64,000 nt of DNA from Pelobacter sp. (GTDB taxonomy: Bacteria; Desulfobacterota; Desulfuromonadia; Geobacterales; Pseudopelobacteraceae): assembly GCA_030824515.1 (NCBI GenBank), contig JAVBXN010000012.1, positions 62,001 to 126,000 on the forward strand, in the 5' to 3' direction. The translations under genes and the position numbers were made by a program. Positions 1 through 10,345 of this stretch are shown here, piece by piece (within the stretch, counting starts at the first letter, position 1; each line of letters starts with the position of its first letter). The notes under the pieces were generated by a model, which made no database searches, had not been told where the DNA came from, and saw only the letters and a program-made list of their open reading frames with translations.

Positions 1-147
1 ATAGATCTGGGCCTTGACCACACAGCGTCCCCCCATCATCTTGGCGGCCCGCTCAACCTGATCGGAAGTCAGCGCCACCCTTCCGCGTGGAATCGGGATG
101 CCGTAACTGCTCAGAATTTCCTTGGCCTGATACTCATGAATGTTCAT
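1..147 (-). CDS. sucC: Succinyl-CoA synthetase (ADP-forming) beta subunit, N-terminal fragment
   Basis: Only the first 49 codons lie in the window; the rest runs off the left edge. The peptide begins [12 protein letters not shown] and continues into a [11 protein letters not shown] stretch, which is the characteristic start of the ATP-grasp domain of SucC. The enzyme makes ATP from succinyl-CoA in the TCA cycle with SucD. A GGAG lies about 9 bases upstream of the ATG. It points the same way as tsaB but is separated from it by 114 bases. Identification rests on the conserved N-terminus only. Confidence 0.85.
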   Translation of the reverse strand, partial: MNIHEYQAKEILSSYGIPIPRGRVALTSDQVERAAKMMGGRCVVKAQIY

Positions 148-261
148 GCTGTACGCTCCGTCGGATAAATTTTGGGAATTATAACAGGAAAAAAAGCGTA
201 TACAAGCGGTATTTACTGGAAGTGAACACATTTAATATGACTAAATAGTTGTATGACCACA

Positions 262-1020
262 TTACATCTTTTTCTTGCGATTAATCTCCGCTTCCGAAGC
301 ACGCAGATAGGTCGCAAGCAGCAACGCGGGGGGCACAGCCTCTCCGCGGAGACAGGCTTCCAGCGCCAGAAAGGCTCCATTGGCTGCACGAGAAACATGA
401 AACTGGAAGGGGGCGATCATGCCCCTGTCGGCGATGCGTTGCAGTATCACGTCAGAATAGCGCTGGGCGCCATCGCCGGCAAAGATCACCGGTTGATCGG
501 TTGAGGAGAGGATCAGGTCAAGCAGGTCGGCCGGTGGCAGCACACAGTCTTTAATGATCGGAACCGGCGTGGGGGAGGAACAGCCATAAAGTCCGGAGTA
601 GACTTCACTCTTGCGGGCATCCAGAACCGGGCAGACCGGATATGGCGAGAGTGAAAAGTTCATTGCCAGCAGGGCCAGCGACGAGTATCCGACGCAAGGC
701 TTGCCGGTGGCCAGCGCCAGGCCCTGGATGGTCGCCAGTCCGCCCCGCACCCCGGTAAAGGAACCCGGGCCGATTGAAGCGGCAAACAGGTCAATTCCGG
801 CGATCTCGACGCCGGCCAAAGTCATCAGCCGTTCGATCTCCGGCATCAGCCTGGCCGACAGCGTGCGGTCGGTACTGAAAACGGCTTCCGCCAGGACTCT
901 GCTACCGCATGTGATCGCGGCGCTGGCCATGGAGGTGGAAGTATCGATAGCAAGTATCTTCAGGTCCGGGGCATTGTCGTTGATATCTGAATCAGGCCTG
1001 CCGGTTTGCACTGCTTTCAT
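262..1020 (-). CDS. tsaB: tRNA threonylcarbamoyladenosine biosynthesis protein TsaB
   Basis: The 252-residue protein has the ASKHA fold signature ILAIDTSTS at 22-30 and the family motif GPGSFTGVR at 84-92. TsaB is the partner of TsaD in t6A modification of ANN-decoding tRNAs in the cytosol. The usual TsaB starts just before the ILAIDTST strand, so this one carries about 20 extra residues; a GGAGAG three bases before the first ATG still supports that start. The following gene upstream is an AI-2E-family permease, only about 40 bases away, so the two may be cotranscribed. Confidence 0.9.
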   Translation of the reverse strand: MKAVQTGRPDSDINDNAPDLKILAIDTSTSMASAAITCGSRVLAEAVFSTDRTLSARLMPEIERLMTLAGVEIAGIDLFAASIGPGSFTGVRGGLATIQGLALATGKPCVGYSSLALLAMNFSLSPYPVCPVLDARKSEVYSGLYGCSSPTPVPIIKDCVLPPADLLDLILSSTDQPVIFAGDGAQRYSDVILQRIADRGMIAPFQFHVSRAANGAFLALEACLRGEAVPPALLLATYLRASEAEINRKKKM

Positions 1021-1062
1021 TATCTCTCCAGTCGTTATTTTATGATGTGCGGTCGTTGGTTC

Positions 1063-2052
1063 TCAAATCACTCCCTGTTCCTTTACTTCGGCCTTCAGCC
1101 AGGCATACAACACCGGAGCGGCCACCAGGCCGGCAATCCCGAAAGCCGATTCCAGGAGCAGCATGGCGCTCAGAAGTTCCCAAGCGGTGGCATGGACTTC
1201 GTTGCCGACGATCCTGGCATTCATGAAATATTCCGCCTTGTGTATCAGAACCAGAAAGACCAGCGAAGCAACACCGACCATGGGAGACACACCCAGGCTG
1301 ATCACCACGATGAAGGTATTGGAAACCAGGTTACCGACCACCGGAAGCATGCCGACAGCAAAAGTGAGCAATACCAGGATAGTTGCCATCGGCAGATGCA
1401 CCCCGAAGAGCGGCAGCAGCACCAGCAGGTATACTGCTGTAAATGTGGTGTTTAGCGAGGATATTTTAACCTGGGCCAGAACAACCTTGTCAAACGCAAT
1501 CACCAGCACACGCAGGCGACTCCGCAATGCCGCCGTGAGCGGCGGCAGTTCGTGATGTTCCCGGAAGTGATGAACCGCCGCCATCCCGCCGACGACCATT
1601 CCCAGCAGGATATGGGCGAACACCTTCAGACTGCCGAAACCGACTACCGATATCTTCTGGACATGCTCGCTCAGGATCTCGGCCAGCTGCTGACGCAGCC
1701 CTTCGATCGTCGTCGGCAGCACATCGGCTACCGACGGCGGCAGTGTCCGGCGCAGAGTCCCAAGTGTTTCCACAACAGTTGTCAGTAATGCGCCAATACC
1801 CTGACTGCTGCCGATAAAGTACCAGACCGCGGCCCCCACACCGGTCATACAGGTCATGACACAGAGCACAACCACTCCCAGGGCGACCTGGCGGGCAACC
1901 CGGTTCATATTTTTCGGCAGATGCCGTGACAGTTTGATCGTCAGCACATACACGGTGAGCCCGGCAAATACCGCCGGAACCAGGTGAAAACGCAGTACGA
2001 AGAAAACCGCAGCGCTGGCAAGCAGATAACTGGTTATGACGGGTGACGGCAT
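1063..2052 (-). CDS. AI-2E transporter family (PerM/YdiK-like) permease
   Basis: This 329-residue integral membrane protein has about eight hydrophobic segments: a pair at the N-terminus, a long soluble insertion around 85-135, and a C-terminal group with the LVL(L)PLFGVHLPMATILVLL and GNLVSN stretches typical of the AI-2E exporter family (Pfam AI-2E_transport). Members move diverse small solutes; the actual substrate cannot be read from sequence. An AGGAG lies close to the ATG. It is a single gene between tsaB and the nitroreductase gene. Confidence 0.75.
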   Translation of the reverse strand: MPSPVITSYLLASAAVFFVLRFHLVPAVFAGLTVYVLTIKLSRHLPKNMNRVARQVALGVVVLCVMTCMTGVGAAVWYFIGSSQGIGALLTTVVETLGTLRRTLPPSVADVLPTTIEGLRQQLAEILSEHVQKISVVGFGSLKVFAHILLGMVVGGMAAVHHFREHHELPPLTAALRSRLRVLVIAFDKVVLAQVKISSLNTTFTAVYLLVLLPLFGVHLPMATILVLLTFAVGMLPVVGNLVSNTFIVVISLGVSPMVGVASLVFLVLIHKAEYFMNARIVGNEVHATAWELLSAMLLLESAFGIAGLVAAPVLYAWLKAEVKEQGVI

Positions 2053-2122
2053 TTTGTCTCCTGTTGATTAGTTCAAGACCTGAGTGTGGCGGATTGCCGG
2101 TCTATGGCATTCAATTCTTATT

Positions 2123-2689
2123 TTATCGCTGCCCCTGCCACCTGTCGTAGAATACGGTCTCTTCCAGCGGCTTGCGCGGAGTTCCACCGCCCGTCTCGCA
2201 AAGCGGGTAGCCAAGCGGAAAAAGACCGACAATGCTGATGTAGGCCGGGATATCCAACAGGTCGGCCAGCGGCTTCTCCTCGAAGATGCTGACGAAGACG
2301 CTGCCAAGTCCCAGGTCATGCGCCGCCAGCATCAGGTTTTCCGCCGCAAGCCCCACATCGGTCATATAGTACTGCTGTCCGCGAATATCGCCGGACTGTT
2401 TGGGCAGAGCACAGGCCACGATCACCAGCGGCGCTTCGGCCAGCGCGACCTGTGATGGATTGGTCTTGTAGCCCCTGGCCGCGAAGAACGAGTCAACGTA
2501 GGAAAGTTCGCTGATCCGGCGTTTGGTGGCGGCATCCCTGACCACCACGAATCTTACACATTGGAGATTGGCCCAGGTAGGAGCCAGGGAGGCGGCTTCA
2601 AGCACCGCTAGGAGTTTTTCTTCTTCGACAGGCCGGTCGGCATACCTGCGGACACTATGCCTGCTCCTGATCGCTTCGAGGGTATCCAT
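2123..2689 (-). CDS. Nitroreductase family FMN-dependent oxidoreductase
   Basis: The 188-residue protein opens with the [14 protein letters not shown] motif of the nitroreductase family, which binds FMN phosphate, and has the family's LAPTWANLQ segment at about 35-43 and a glycine-rich [10 protein letters not shown] segment at about 125-134. Such enzymes use NAD(P)H and FMN to reduce nitro compounds, quinones or flavins. Length is normal for small single-domain members. No metabolic context is visible from neighbours, so the substrate is unknown. Confidence 0.8.
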   Translation of the reverse strand: MDTLEAIRSRHSVRRYADRPVEEEKLLAVLEAASLAPTWANLQCVRFVVVRDAATKRRISELSYVDSFFAARGYKTNPSQVALAEAPLVIVACALPKQSGDIRGQQYYMTDVGLAAENLMLAAHDLGLGSVFVSIFEEKPLADLLDIPAYISIVGLFPLGYPLCETGGGTPRKPLEETVFYDRWQGQR

Positions 2690-2830
2690 GATATTCCACC
2701 TTCAGTTGAATTACAGTCAGATCCAGCATATCACAGTCTGTAAAAAAATCGCCACACCATGCCAAAGCAAGAAACCCTGTCAATGATGCGGCGATTTAAG
2801 ATCGTAGCGGTATGTCAGACCCGGTTATGG

Positions 2831-3973
2831 TTATCCCTGGCGACTCACAAAGTACCTGATGATATCGTTGTAAAATGCCATTACCATCAACCCCAGGAGC
2901 AGCACCATACCGATCTGCTGGGCATATTCGCGCACCTTCTGCGGCACAGGGCGACGGAAGATCAGTTCCATGAAGTAAAACAACAGGTGTCCACCATCAA
3001 GCACCGGTACCGGCAACAGGTTCAGCACCCCCAGGTTGATTGACAGAAGCGCCATGAAAGCCAGGAAGCTGGCTCCGCCGGCCGAGGCCTGTTCGCCCGC
3101 CATCTTGGCGATCATGATCGGTCCGCCGACACTGTCCATCGGTACCACCCTCTGCACCATCTTGACCAGGGACATGATGGTAATATCTATCACCTTCCAG
3201 GTCTGTTCGGTCCCCTTGATCACGGCCTGGAACGGATTGTAGTATTCCGTCACCACCTCTCCGGCCGATGCGACACCGATTGCGTAGCCATTGACCTTTT
3301 CGCCGAACAGGTTCTTCGCGATTCTCGGTTCCGGAGTCATTTTAAAGTCAATCGTTTTCTCACTCCGTTTAACCGAAACGGTCAGCGGCTGGCCCTTGCT
3401 GGCCGCAATTCCCTCGGCAATTTCCTCCCAGCGTACGATCGGCTTGCCGTTAATGGACGAGATCACATCGTCCTTGAGGATGCCGGCCCTGGCGGCTGGT
3501 TTGTCCTTGAGTACCTCGCCAATTTTGGCGGTCACGGTAGGGACCCCCATCATGCAGAGCACGATAAATATCATCCAGGCAAAAATCAGATTGAATACCG
3601 GTCCGGCCATCACGATGGCAATCCGTGCCAGAACCGGTTTATGGGCGAAGGAGCGTGATTTTTCCTCTTCGGTCAGTTCACGCTGAATCGGCGCCGATGC
3701 CGCTTCCGACTCGGCTTCTTCATCCTCGGGGGGATGATGCGACTCCCCACCCTCGATAAAGCCCCCCTCGCCAAACATTTTGACATACCCACCCAAAGGA
3801 AAGGCGGACAGCAGGTATTCGGTCTCGCCGATCTTTTTACCAAGCAGCTTGGGACCGAATCCCAGCGAGAATTTTTCCACGCTGACACCCAGCATCTTGG
3901 CAAACAGGAAGTGTCCAAGTTCATGAACGAAAATCAGGACTCCCAGAACAATTATTGCATATACAACCATCAT
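2831..3973 (-). CDS. rseP: RIP metalloprotease RseP (site-2 protease)
   Basis: The 380-residue membrane protein has the zinc motif HELGH at 17-21 in the first membrane segment, a single PDZ domain around 150-230, and the second active-site motif PVPVLDGGH near 322-330 in a later segment. It cuts membrane-embedded anti-sigma factors and signal-peptide remnants. It follows dxr directly (about one base between genes), the standard order in this block. A negatively charged insertion (EDEEAESEA, about 84-92) lies between the first membrane region and the PDZ. Confidence 0.95.
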   Translation of the reverse strand: MMVVYAIIVLGVLIFVHELGHFLFAKMLGVSVEKFSLGFGPKLLGKKIGETEYLLSAFPLGGYVKMFGEGGFIEGGESHHPPEDEEAESEAASAPIQRELTEEEKSRSFAHKPVLARIAIVMAGPVFNLIFAWMIFIVLCMMGVPTVTAKIGEVLKDKPAARAGILKDDVISSINGKPIVRWEEIAEGIAASKGQPLTVSVKRSEKTIDFKMTPEPRIAKNLFGEKVNGYAIGVASAGEVVTEYYNPFQAVIKGTEQTWKVIDITIMSLVKMVQRVVPMDSVGGPIMIAKMAGEQASAGGASFLAFMALLSINLGVLNLLPVPVLDGGHLLFYFMELIFRRPVPQKVREYAQQIGMVLLLGLMVMAFYNDIIRYFVSRQG

Positions 3974-3974
3974 A

Positions 3975-5135
3975 TCAGTGCACCATTTCCCGGCAGATTT
4001 CGCGTGCGGTTTCCCGGCTCCACAGATCGGCCTTCAAGACTTCGTCGATTGATTCAAGGTTATGTGCGGTGTGGGCATTCATGGTGCGCTCGATGGTCTC
4101 GGCAATCTGGACGAACCCTATGCGACCGTTCAGAAAAGCGTCAACGGCGATTTCGTTGGCCGCATTCATTACCGCCGGCATGCTTTCCCCATCCCTGATG
4201 GCGCGGTAGGCCAGTCCGAGGCATGGAAACTTGTCCAGGTCCGGCTTGAAAAAGGTCAGCCCGGAAAAGGTGGTCAGATCAAGCGGTTTTACACCGGTCG
4301 CTACCCGTTCCGGATAGGAAAGCGCATAGGCGATAGGGGCCTTCATGTCGGGTGTCCCAAGCTGCGCGATTACACAGCCGTCAACGTATTCGACCATCGA
4401 GTGGATGATGCTCTGGGGGTGGATGTTGACTTCGATCTTATCAACACCGGTATCGAACAGCCAGCGTGCTTCAAGCACCTCCAGACCCTTGTTCATCATC
4501 GTGGCCGAGTCGATCGTGATCTTCTTGCCCATGCTCCAGTTGGGGTGATTGAGCGCATCCCGTACCGTAACCTTTATCAGCTGTCCGGCCGGAGTATTCA
4601 AAAAAGGGCCGCCCGAAGCGGTCAGGATGATTTTCTCGATATCAGTGCTGCGGTGCCCCTCGATCGACTGGAAAACTGCGCTATGCTCGCTGTCGACCGG
4701 ATAGAGGCGCACACCGTATTCGGCCACCATGTCCATGAACAGGTGACCGGCGGTTACCAGCGTCTCCTTGTTGGCCAGCGCGATGTCCTTTCCGGCGCGA
4801 ATCGCGGCGGCAGTGGGCACCAGACCAGCAGCGCCGACGATCGCGGCCACCACCATCTCGGCTTCATCGGCGGTAGCGGCGGCAATCAGACCTTCCACAC
4901 CGCCCAGAATGGTGACATCCAGACCGCTGCACATCTCTTTCAGACGGGCCACATCATCACCAGAGGCAACCACCGCGATCCGGGGCGAAAAAGCCCTGAT
5001 CTGGCGCGCAAACAGTTCCAGGTTCTTGCCGGCGGTCATCGCTACAACCCGGAAACGGTCAGGATGAGCCGAAACAATTTCCAGGGTACTCACACCGATC
5101 GATCCGGTTGAGCCGAGAATGGTAATATTCTTCAT
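3975..5135 (-). CDS. dxr: 1-deoxy-D-xylulose 5-phosphate reductoisomerase
   Basis: The 386-residue enzyme has the NADPH-binding GSTGSIG at 8-14, the PVDSEHSA substrate and metal-binding motif, and the [17 protein letters not shown] region of DXR. It makes MEP, the committed step of the non-mevalonate isoprenoid pathway. It sits between cdsA and rseP and is close to uppS, so isoprenoid and envelope functions are grouped. Start ATG is immediately downstream of cdsA with a gap of a few bases, consistent with one transcript. Confidence 0.96.
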   Translation of the reverse strand: MKNITILGSTGSIGVSTLEIVSAHPDRFRVVAMTAGKNLELFARQIRAFSPRIAVVASGDDVARLKEMCSGLDVTILGGVEGLIAAATADEAEMVVAAIVGAAGLVPTAAAIRAGKDIALANKETLVTAGHLFMDMVAEYGVRLYPVDSEHSAVFQSIEGHRSTDIEKIILTASGGPFLNTPAGQLIKVTVRDALNHPNWSMGKKITIDSATMMNKGLEVLEARWLFDTGVDKIEVNIHPQSIIHSMVEYVDGCVIAQLGTPDMKAPIAYALSYPERVATGVKPLDLTTFSGLTFFKPDLDKFPCLGLAYRAIRDGESMPAVMNAANEIAVDAFLNGRIGFVQIAETIERTMNAHTAHNLESIDEVLKADLWSRETAREICREMVH

Positions 5136-5138
5136 GAG

Positions 5139-5933
5139 CTATCCCTTGAAAAAATAGATGGTGTAGTAATAGGTGGCCGGAGCGGCAAAGAGGATGCTGT
5201 CCAGGCGGTCAAGCACTCCGCCGTGCCCTGGAAATATGGTGCCGGAGTCCTTGACGCCAAAGCTGCGCTTTAGCAGCGACTCGAACAGGTCGCCGGTCTG
5301 TCCCAGAGCGCCGATTACAAGTGCCGTGGTAAAAACATCGATCAGCGTTAACTGCGGAAAGAACGTGAACTTGGCCAACAGGGTGCCGCAGATGCTGCCG
5401 GCCAGACCACCCAGCGAGCCCTCGACACTTTTTTTGGGACTGACCAGCGGATACAGCCTGGTCTTGCCGAAGGCGCTGCCGGTATAATAGGCCGCCGAAT
5501 CGTTGGTCATCACGATCAGCATGATCACGAGCAACCACTGCACCCCGAATGTGGTCTGGCGCAACTGGACAAGGTGCATCAACAGAAATGGTATATAGAG
5601 GAAGGCCAGCACCGCATACGACACTTCCCTGGCAGCATCGGCGATATTGCGGATACGGAACAGAAACAACAGCGCAAACACCAGAAACAGCAAGCCGACT
5701 GTAGTAAGGGCCAAACAATCGCCTGCGGCAAAAGGAGTGTACAAAAGAGACGCACTGACGAACGCGGCCAGCCAGCCTTCAACCTTCCGGTCAGGCAGCG
5801 CCATGCGATAGAACTCGGTGATGCCAATACATGAAAACAGGGCCAGCAGTGATGCAAACAGCAGCGCCCCGCCCTTCACAATAATCAGAATCACAATCGG
5901 CAGCAGGATCAGTGCTGTTATCAGGCGTTTAAT
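5139..5933 (-). CDS. cdsA: Phosphatidate cytidylyltransferase CdsA, probable ATT start
   Basis: CdsA makes CDP-diacylglycerol for phospholipid synthesis in the inner membrane. The C-terminal signature (SPKKSVEGSLGG, then GVKDSG...PGHGGVLDRLDS) and about seven membrane segments are clear. The only ATG/GTG/TTG in frame is GTG at 5894, which would remove part of the first membrane helix. The frame stays open upstream and encodes IKRLITALILLPIVIL, the normal CdsA N-terminus; the first codon of this would be ATT at 5931-5933, with AAAGGGG six bases before it. I therefore extend the gene to 5933, giving a 13-base overlap with uppS. The short GTG form of 251 residues is the alternative. Confidence 0.85.
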   Translation of the reverse strand: MKRLITALILLPIVILIIVKGGALLFASLLALFSCIGITEFYRMALPDRKVEGWLAAFVSASLLYTPFAAGDCLALTTVGLLFLVFALLFLFRIRNIADAAREVSYAVLAFLYIPFLLMHLVQLRQTTFGVQWLLVIMLIVMTNDSAAYYTGSAFGKTRLYPLVSPKKSVEGSLGGLAGSICGTLLAKFTFFPQLTLIDVFTTALVIGALGQTGDLFESLLKRSFGVKDSGTIFPGHGGVLDRLDSILFAAPATYYYTIYFFKG

Positions 5934-6676
5934 AGGCCGCCCCTTTGCATGATCTGGCCGCTGGTTTTGCCGAAACGACGCTCACGTGACTGGAAATCGG
6001 CCAGTGCCTTGTGCAGTTCGTTAATGGTAAAGTCAGGCCAGTTGGTTTCCGTGAAATAAAGTTCGGTGTAGGCCAGCTGCCACAGCAGAAAATTGCTGAT
6101 ACGCATCTCGCCGCTGGTACGGATCAGAAAATCCGGGTCGGGCAGGCCGCCGGTATCCAGATAGGTGCCGAATAATTCGGTAGTGATATTCTCCGTGTCT
6201 ACTTTTCCGGCTACCACATCCCTTGCCATCCTGGCGGCGGCGGCGCTCAGTTCCTGACGGCCACCGTATGAAAGCGCCAGGGTCAGTACCATGCCGGTGT
6301 TACCGGCGGTCTGATTGATGGCGCTGTTGAGGGTTTCGTTAACATCGTCCGGCAGGTCGCTGCGATTACCGATCACGTTGTAGCGGATATTCTTGCGCAT
6401 CATGCGCGCCGTTTCCTGGCGGATGTATTTCTTCAGCAGGGTCATCAGCGCCCGCACTTCCAGAGCCGGCCGGGACCAGTTCTCGGAAGAGAAGGCAAAC
6501 AGGGTCAGGTATTTGATGCCCATCAACGAGGCCTGTTCAACCACCATCTTGACAGTCTCGGCACCGCGTTGGTGGCCGACAATGCGTTTGAGCATGCGTT
6601 GCTGCGCCCAGCGGCCGTTACCGTCCATGATGACCGCCAGGTGAACGGGCAGTTTATCGGGGTCAAGCGGCTCCAT
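5921..6676 (-). CDS. uppS: Isoprenyl (undecaprenyl) diphosphate synthase
   Basis: The 251-residue enzyme carries the cis-prenyltransferase motif MDGNGRWA near its start, with the catalytic Asp, plus the C-terminal RTSGEMRISNFLLWQLAYTE region split over conserved motifs. It makes the C55 lipid carrier for peptidoglycan and glycan assembly. I chose ATG 6676, which overlaps the frr stop as TGATG; a TTG one codon upstream is possible. The overlap and its position between frr and cdsA argue for translational coupling. Confidence 0.95.
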   Translation of the reverse strand: MEPLDPDKLPVHLAVIMDGNGRWAQQRMLKRIVGHQRGAETVKMVVEQASLMGIKYLTLFAFSSENWSRPALEVRALMTLLKKYIRQETARMMRKNIRYNVIGNRSDLPDDVNETLNSAINQTAGNTGMVLTLALSYGGRQELSAAAARMARDVVAGKVDTENITTELFGTYLDTGGLPDPDFLIRTSGEMRISNFLLWQLAYTELYFTETNWPDFTINELHKALADFQSRERRFGKTSGQIMQRGGLLNA

Positions 6677-7233
6677 CAAACTTCCATGACCTCTTTTTCC
6701 TTGTGAACCACTGCTTCGTCTACCTTGGCCTCAAAACTCTTGGTGACTTCCTGAACATCTTTTTCGAGTTTTTTCAGCTCGTCCTCGGTGACAGCCTTGT
6801 CTTTTTCGAGTTTTTTCAGCTTGTCGATCGCATCACGCCGGATATTTCTGAGGGCAATCTTGTCTTCCTCAGCCTTTTTCTTGAGATCCTTGACGATTTC
6901 CTTACGGCGCTCTTCGGTCAGGGGGGGCAGATTCAACCGGATAGTCTTGCCGTCATTGGAAGGGGTCAGGCCGATGTTGGAATTCATGATGGCCTTCTCG
7001 ATGGCCGGTATGATTTTGGCTTCCCATGGGGAAATCGTGATCGTGCGCGGCTCGGGAACGGCCAGCGTGGCCACCTGGCTGATGGAGGAGAGGTTGCCGT
7101 AGTAATCGACTTTCACCGAATCCAGAATGTTGGTGCTGGCACGTCCGGTGCGGATTTTCTGGAATTCGCCTTTAAGTACACCAAGCGTTTTTTCCATATT
7201 GGATTTCATATCAGCAATCACATTTTTTGGCAT
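6676..7233 (-). CDS. frr: Ribosome recycling factor
   Basis: The 185-residue length matches the family. The N-terminal helix, the GRAS(T)NILD region and the long lysine/glutamate-rich coiled coil (about 110-185) are those of RRF, which with EF-G splits post-termination ribosomes. It follows pyrH by two bases and its stop codon is shared with the uppS start, so it is inside the operon. Confidence 0.97.
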   Translation of the reverse strand: MPKNVIADMKSNMEKTLGVLKGEFQKIRTGRASTNILDSVKVDYYGNLSSISQVATLAVPEPRTITISPWEAKIIPAIEKAIMNSNIGLTPSNDGKTIRLNLPPLTEERRKEIVKDLKKKAEEDKIALRNIRRDAIDKLKKLEKDKAVTEDELKKLEKDVQEVTKSFEAKVDEAVVHKEKEVMEV

Positions 7234-7235
7234 AT

Positions 7236-8010
<775 letters not shown>

Positions 8011-8020
8011 CAGGTGAATA

Positions 8021-8956
8021 TTAAAGGCCGGCTGCTGCCGCCACCTCGGCGGCAAAGTCGGACTCCTTCTTTTCAAGCCCCTCACCCAGAACAAACTTGG
8101 CAAAACGGGTGATGGTGATGGTGGTGCCGAGAGCCTTGCCGGTCTCGGCGGCGTACTGCTGGATCGTCTTGTCGGTATCCTTGACGAACTGCTGTTCCAC
8201 CAGGCAGATATCAGCATAGAACTTGTTGATCTGTCCGTCGATGATTTTCTCGATGATGTTGTCCGGTTTGCCGGTTTCACGGGCCTTGGCACGGTAGATA
8301 TCCTTCTCGCGCTCAAGTACGTCGGCACTGACTTCATCACGTTTCACAAACAGCGGTGAAGCTGCCGCGCTGTGCATTGCAACATCCTTGACAAACGCCG
8401 CAAAGCGCTCGTCCCGGGCAGCTGCTTCGCTGTCACAGGTTGCCTCGACCAGCACGCCGATCTTGCCGCCGGCGTGGATGTAGGAACCAACAGCGCCTGC
8501 GCCCTGTACTTCGAAAGTGCTGAAACGACGGATCTGCATGTTCTCACCGATAACGGCAATCGCTTCGCTCAGCAGGGTCTGGATCGTCTTGCTGCTGTCA
8601 CCCACGTAGGCCTGTGTAAAAAGCTCTTCCACGGTAGCAGGTGAAGCCTGCAGGACATGGTTGGCAACGTCGTTGACAAAAGCCTGGAACTTGTCGTTCT
8701 TGGCGACAAAGTCGGTTTCGCTGTTGATCTCCACCAGCACGCCCTTGTTGCCGTTGGCGGACAGGGCTGCGACAACCATACCTTCGGTTGCGGCGCGGCC
8801 GGATTTCTTGGATGCTGCGGCAAGACCTTTTGTACGCAGGTAATCAACCGCCTGGTCAAAATTCCCGTCGGTCTGCTCAAGAGCCTTCTTGCAATCCAAC
8901 ATTCCAGCACCGGTTGATTTTCTCAATTCACTTATCTGTGCAGCTGATACGGCCAT
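8021..8956 (-). CDS. tsf: Translation elongation factor Ts
   Basis: The 311-residue protein has the N-terminal UBA-like domain ([16 protein letters not shown], about 11-26) and the conserved TDFVAKN motif at 81-87 that contacts EF-Tu. EF-Ts recharges EF-Tu with GTP. It is somewhat longer than the E. coli protein (283 residues). A strong GGAGG lies before the ATG. It follows rpsB in the usual order and ends at a strong terminator. Confidence 0.97.
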   Translation of the reverse strand: MAVSAAQISELRKSTGAGMLDCKKALEQTDGNFDQAVDYLRTKGLAAASKKSGRAATEGMVVAALSANGNKGVLVEINSETDFVAKNDKFQAFVNDVANHVLQASPATVEELFTQAYVGDSSKTIQTLLSEAIAVIGENMQIRRFSTFEVQGAGAVGSYIHAGGKIGVLVEATCDSEAAARDERFAAFVKDVAMHSAAASPLFVKRDEVSADVLEREKDIYRAKARETGKPDNIIEKIIDGQINKFYADICLVEQQFVKDTDKTIQQYAAETGKALGTTITITRFAKFVLGEGLEKKESDFAAEVAAAAGL

Positions 8957-8994
8957 GCTATCCTCCTACCCCTGAACAGGGATCAATATTTGTA

Positions 8995-9759
8995 TTATTC
9001 GCCTGCAACTTCTTCGGCAACTTCGTCAGGTGCATACTCATCAGCGCCTTCACTGCCCGTCTGAAGCGCTGCATTGCGGGCCTGCTGACCCTCGATCACG
9101 GCATCGGCCATTTTGGAGGAGAGCAGACGGATGGCACGAATGGCATCATCATTGCCGGGAATGACATAGTCAATCGGGTCGGGATCGCAGTTGGTATCAA
9201 CAACGGCCACAACCGGGATGCCGAGCTTATTGGCTTCCTGAACTGCGATTTCTTCATTTTTGGGATCGATTACGAACATGACACCGGGGAGCTTGTTCAT
9301 AGTCTTGATACCACCAAGAGTCTTCTGCAGCTTTTCGCGATCGCGCTCGAACTGCAGCGCCTCTTTTTTGGTGTAGGCTTCGATTGTGCCGTCCTCGAAC
9401 ATCGCATCGATCTTCTTGAGACGGTCAATGCTCTGCTTGACGGTGGAGAAGTTGGTCAGCATGCCGCCCAGCCAGCGCTGGTTGACATAGTGCATTCCGC
9501 AACGTGCAGCTTCTTCGGCCACAGAATCCTGAGCCTGCTTCTTGGTGCCGACGAACAGAACGGTGCTGCCATCCTGGGCGGCTTCCTTGACGAAGCTGTA
9601 AGCGGATTTGAAGTAGCGGACGGTTTTCTGCAGGTCGATGATGTAGATTCCGTTACGGGCCCCGAAAATGTAGGGCTTCATCTTGGGGTTCCAGCGCTTG
9701 GTCTGGTGACCGAAGTGGACGCCGGCTTCCAGCAGTTCTTTCATACTGATACTTGACAT
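8995..9759 (-). CDS. rpsB: 30S ribosomal protein S2
   Basis: The 254-residue protein starts [19 protein letters not shown], with [15 protein letters not shown] and the FIIDP-like VMFVIDP and [27 protein letters not shown] spread over the normal S2 positions. It ends in an acidic tail rich in Glu. A consensus AAAGGAGAAAC precedes the ATG. S2 joins late in 30S assembly and bridges to S1. Confidence 0.98.
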   Translation of the reverse strand: MSSISMKELLEAGVHFGHQTKRWNPKMKPYIFGARNGIYIIDLQKTVRYFKSAYSFVKEAAQDGSTVLFVGTKKQAQDSVAEEAARCGMHYVNQRWLGGMLTNFSTVKQSIDRLKKIDAMFEDGTIEAYTKKEALQFERDREKLQKTLGGIKTMNKLPGVMFVIDPKNEEIAVQEANKLGIPVVAVVDTNCDPDPIDYVIPGNDDAIRAIRLLSSKMADAVIEGQQARNAALQTGSEGADEYAPDEVAEEVAGE

Positions 9760-9903
9760 ACGTTTCTCCTTTGGTTTTTCCTCCGCCCCACCGAATCCCC
9801 GCCATGCTTTAGGGACACCGCCGGATCTGTCAGGGGCGTGTGAATTGAATAGCGGAGACTTATAGCATTAAAACCAGAGGAAGATCAAGCTAAAATAGAG
9901 GGT

Positions 9904-10125
9904 TCACCATTCGATTGCGTCCAGCGGGCAACTTGCCGCACATTCGCCGCAGCCGGTACAATCTTCTCCGGACGAGATAACGGCATTTTTACGGTAACCA
10001 ACGGTTTCGAGTGTAATGATTCTGGGCAGGCAGACCGCCACGCAACGGCCGCATCCACTGCAGCGGGCCGCAATGAAGGTCGGAACGCTACGAGAGCCTA
10101 AAGCCCCAGATCCATCTGTTTCCAT
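9904..10125 (-). CDS. Ferredoxin-like protein with two [4Fe-4S] motifs
   Basis: The 73-residue protein has two cysteine clusters, CSGCGRCVAVC and CTGCGECAASC, each followed later by proline, so it should hold two [4Fe-4S] centres and carry electrons in the cytosol. I place the start at ATG 10125 because upstream codons lack similarity and run through the next small gene. This makes a 28-base overlap with that gene. No strong ribosome site is seen, so it may depend on translation of the upstream gene. Confidence 0.75.
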   Translation of the reverse strand: METDGSGALGSRSVPTFIAARCSGCGRCVAVCLPRIITLETVGYRKNAVISSGEDCTGCGECAASCPLDAIEW

Positions 10126-10280
10126 GTGAACTCTGGCTTTGACTGTTTGCGTGAGAAGGGGTAGTAGCGGGGACATTTGGCGACCACGGCATTGGCCACC
10201 TGCTTGCAGGTACGACGGCACGAGCTGCAGAGCTTGTTGGTCTGGGGTCGATTTGTTGTCTGTTTATGTTTGCTTTTCAT
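10098..10280 (-). CDS. Small Cys-rich protein of unknown function
   Basis: The 60-residue ORF encodes a basic peptide with KLCSSCRRTCKQ followed by AKCPRYYPF and a C-terminal WKQMDLGL. The four cysteines (C-x2-C-x3-C-x9-C) suggest a small metal-binding knuckle. I recognise the general layout as one seen in small hypothetical proteins of related bacteria but know no function. It overlaps the ferredoxin start by 28 bases in another frame. There is no good ribosome site before its ATG; the reality of the gene rests on the cysteine pattern. Confidence 0.55.
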   Translation of the reverse strand: MKSKHKQTTNRPQTNKLCSSCRRTCKQVANAVVAKCPRYYPFSRKQSKPEFTWKQMDLGL

Positions 10281-10298
10281 GGTTTACCGTACCAGTTT

Positions 10299-10318
10299 CC
10301 GGGGCCTCGCGGCCCCGG
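10299..10318. other. GC-rich stem-loop without a T tract
   Basis: CCGGGGCC, a TCGC loop, then GGCCCCGG makes an eight-pair perfect hairpin in the gap between the ilvE stop and the Cys-rich gene on the minus strand. There is no run of T after it, so it is not a classic terminator; it may stabilise or punctuate the ilvE transcript. Confidence 0.5.
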
Positions 10319-10345
10319 GCATCTGAACTGTGACGCTGGAAAATA

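Noticed and set aside
4062-5111. 349-codon plus-strand ORF opposite dxr
   Set aside because: It is a shadow of a strongly identified dxr gene.
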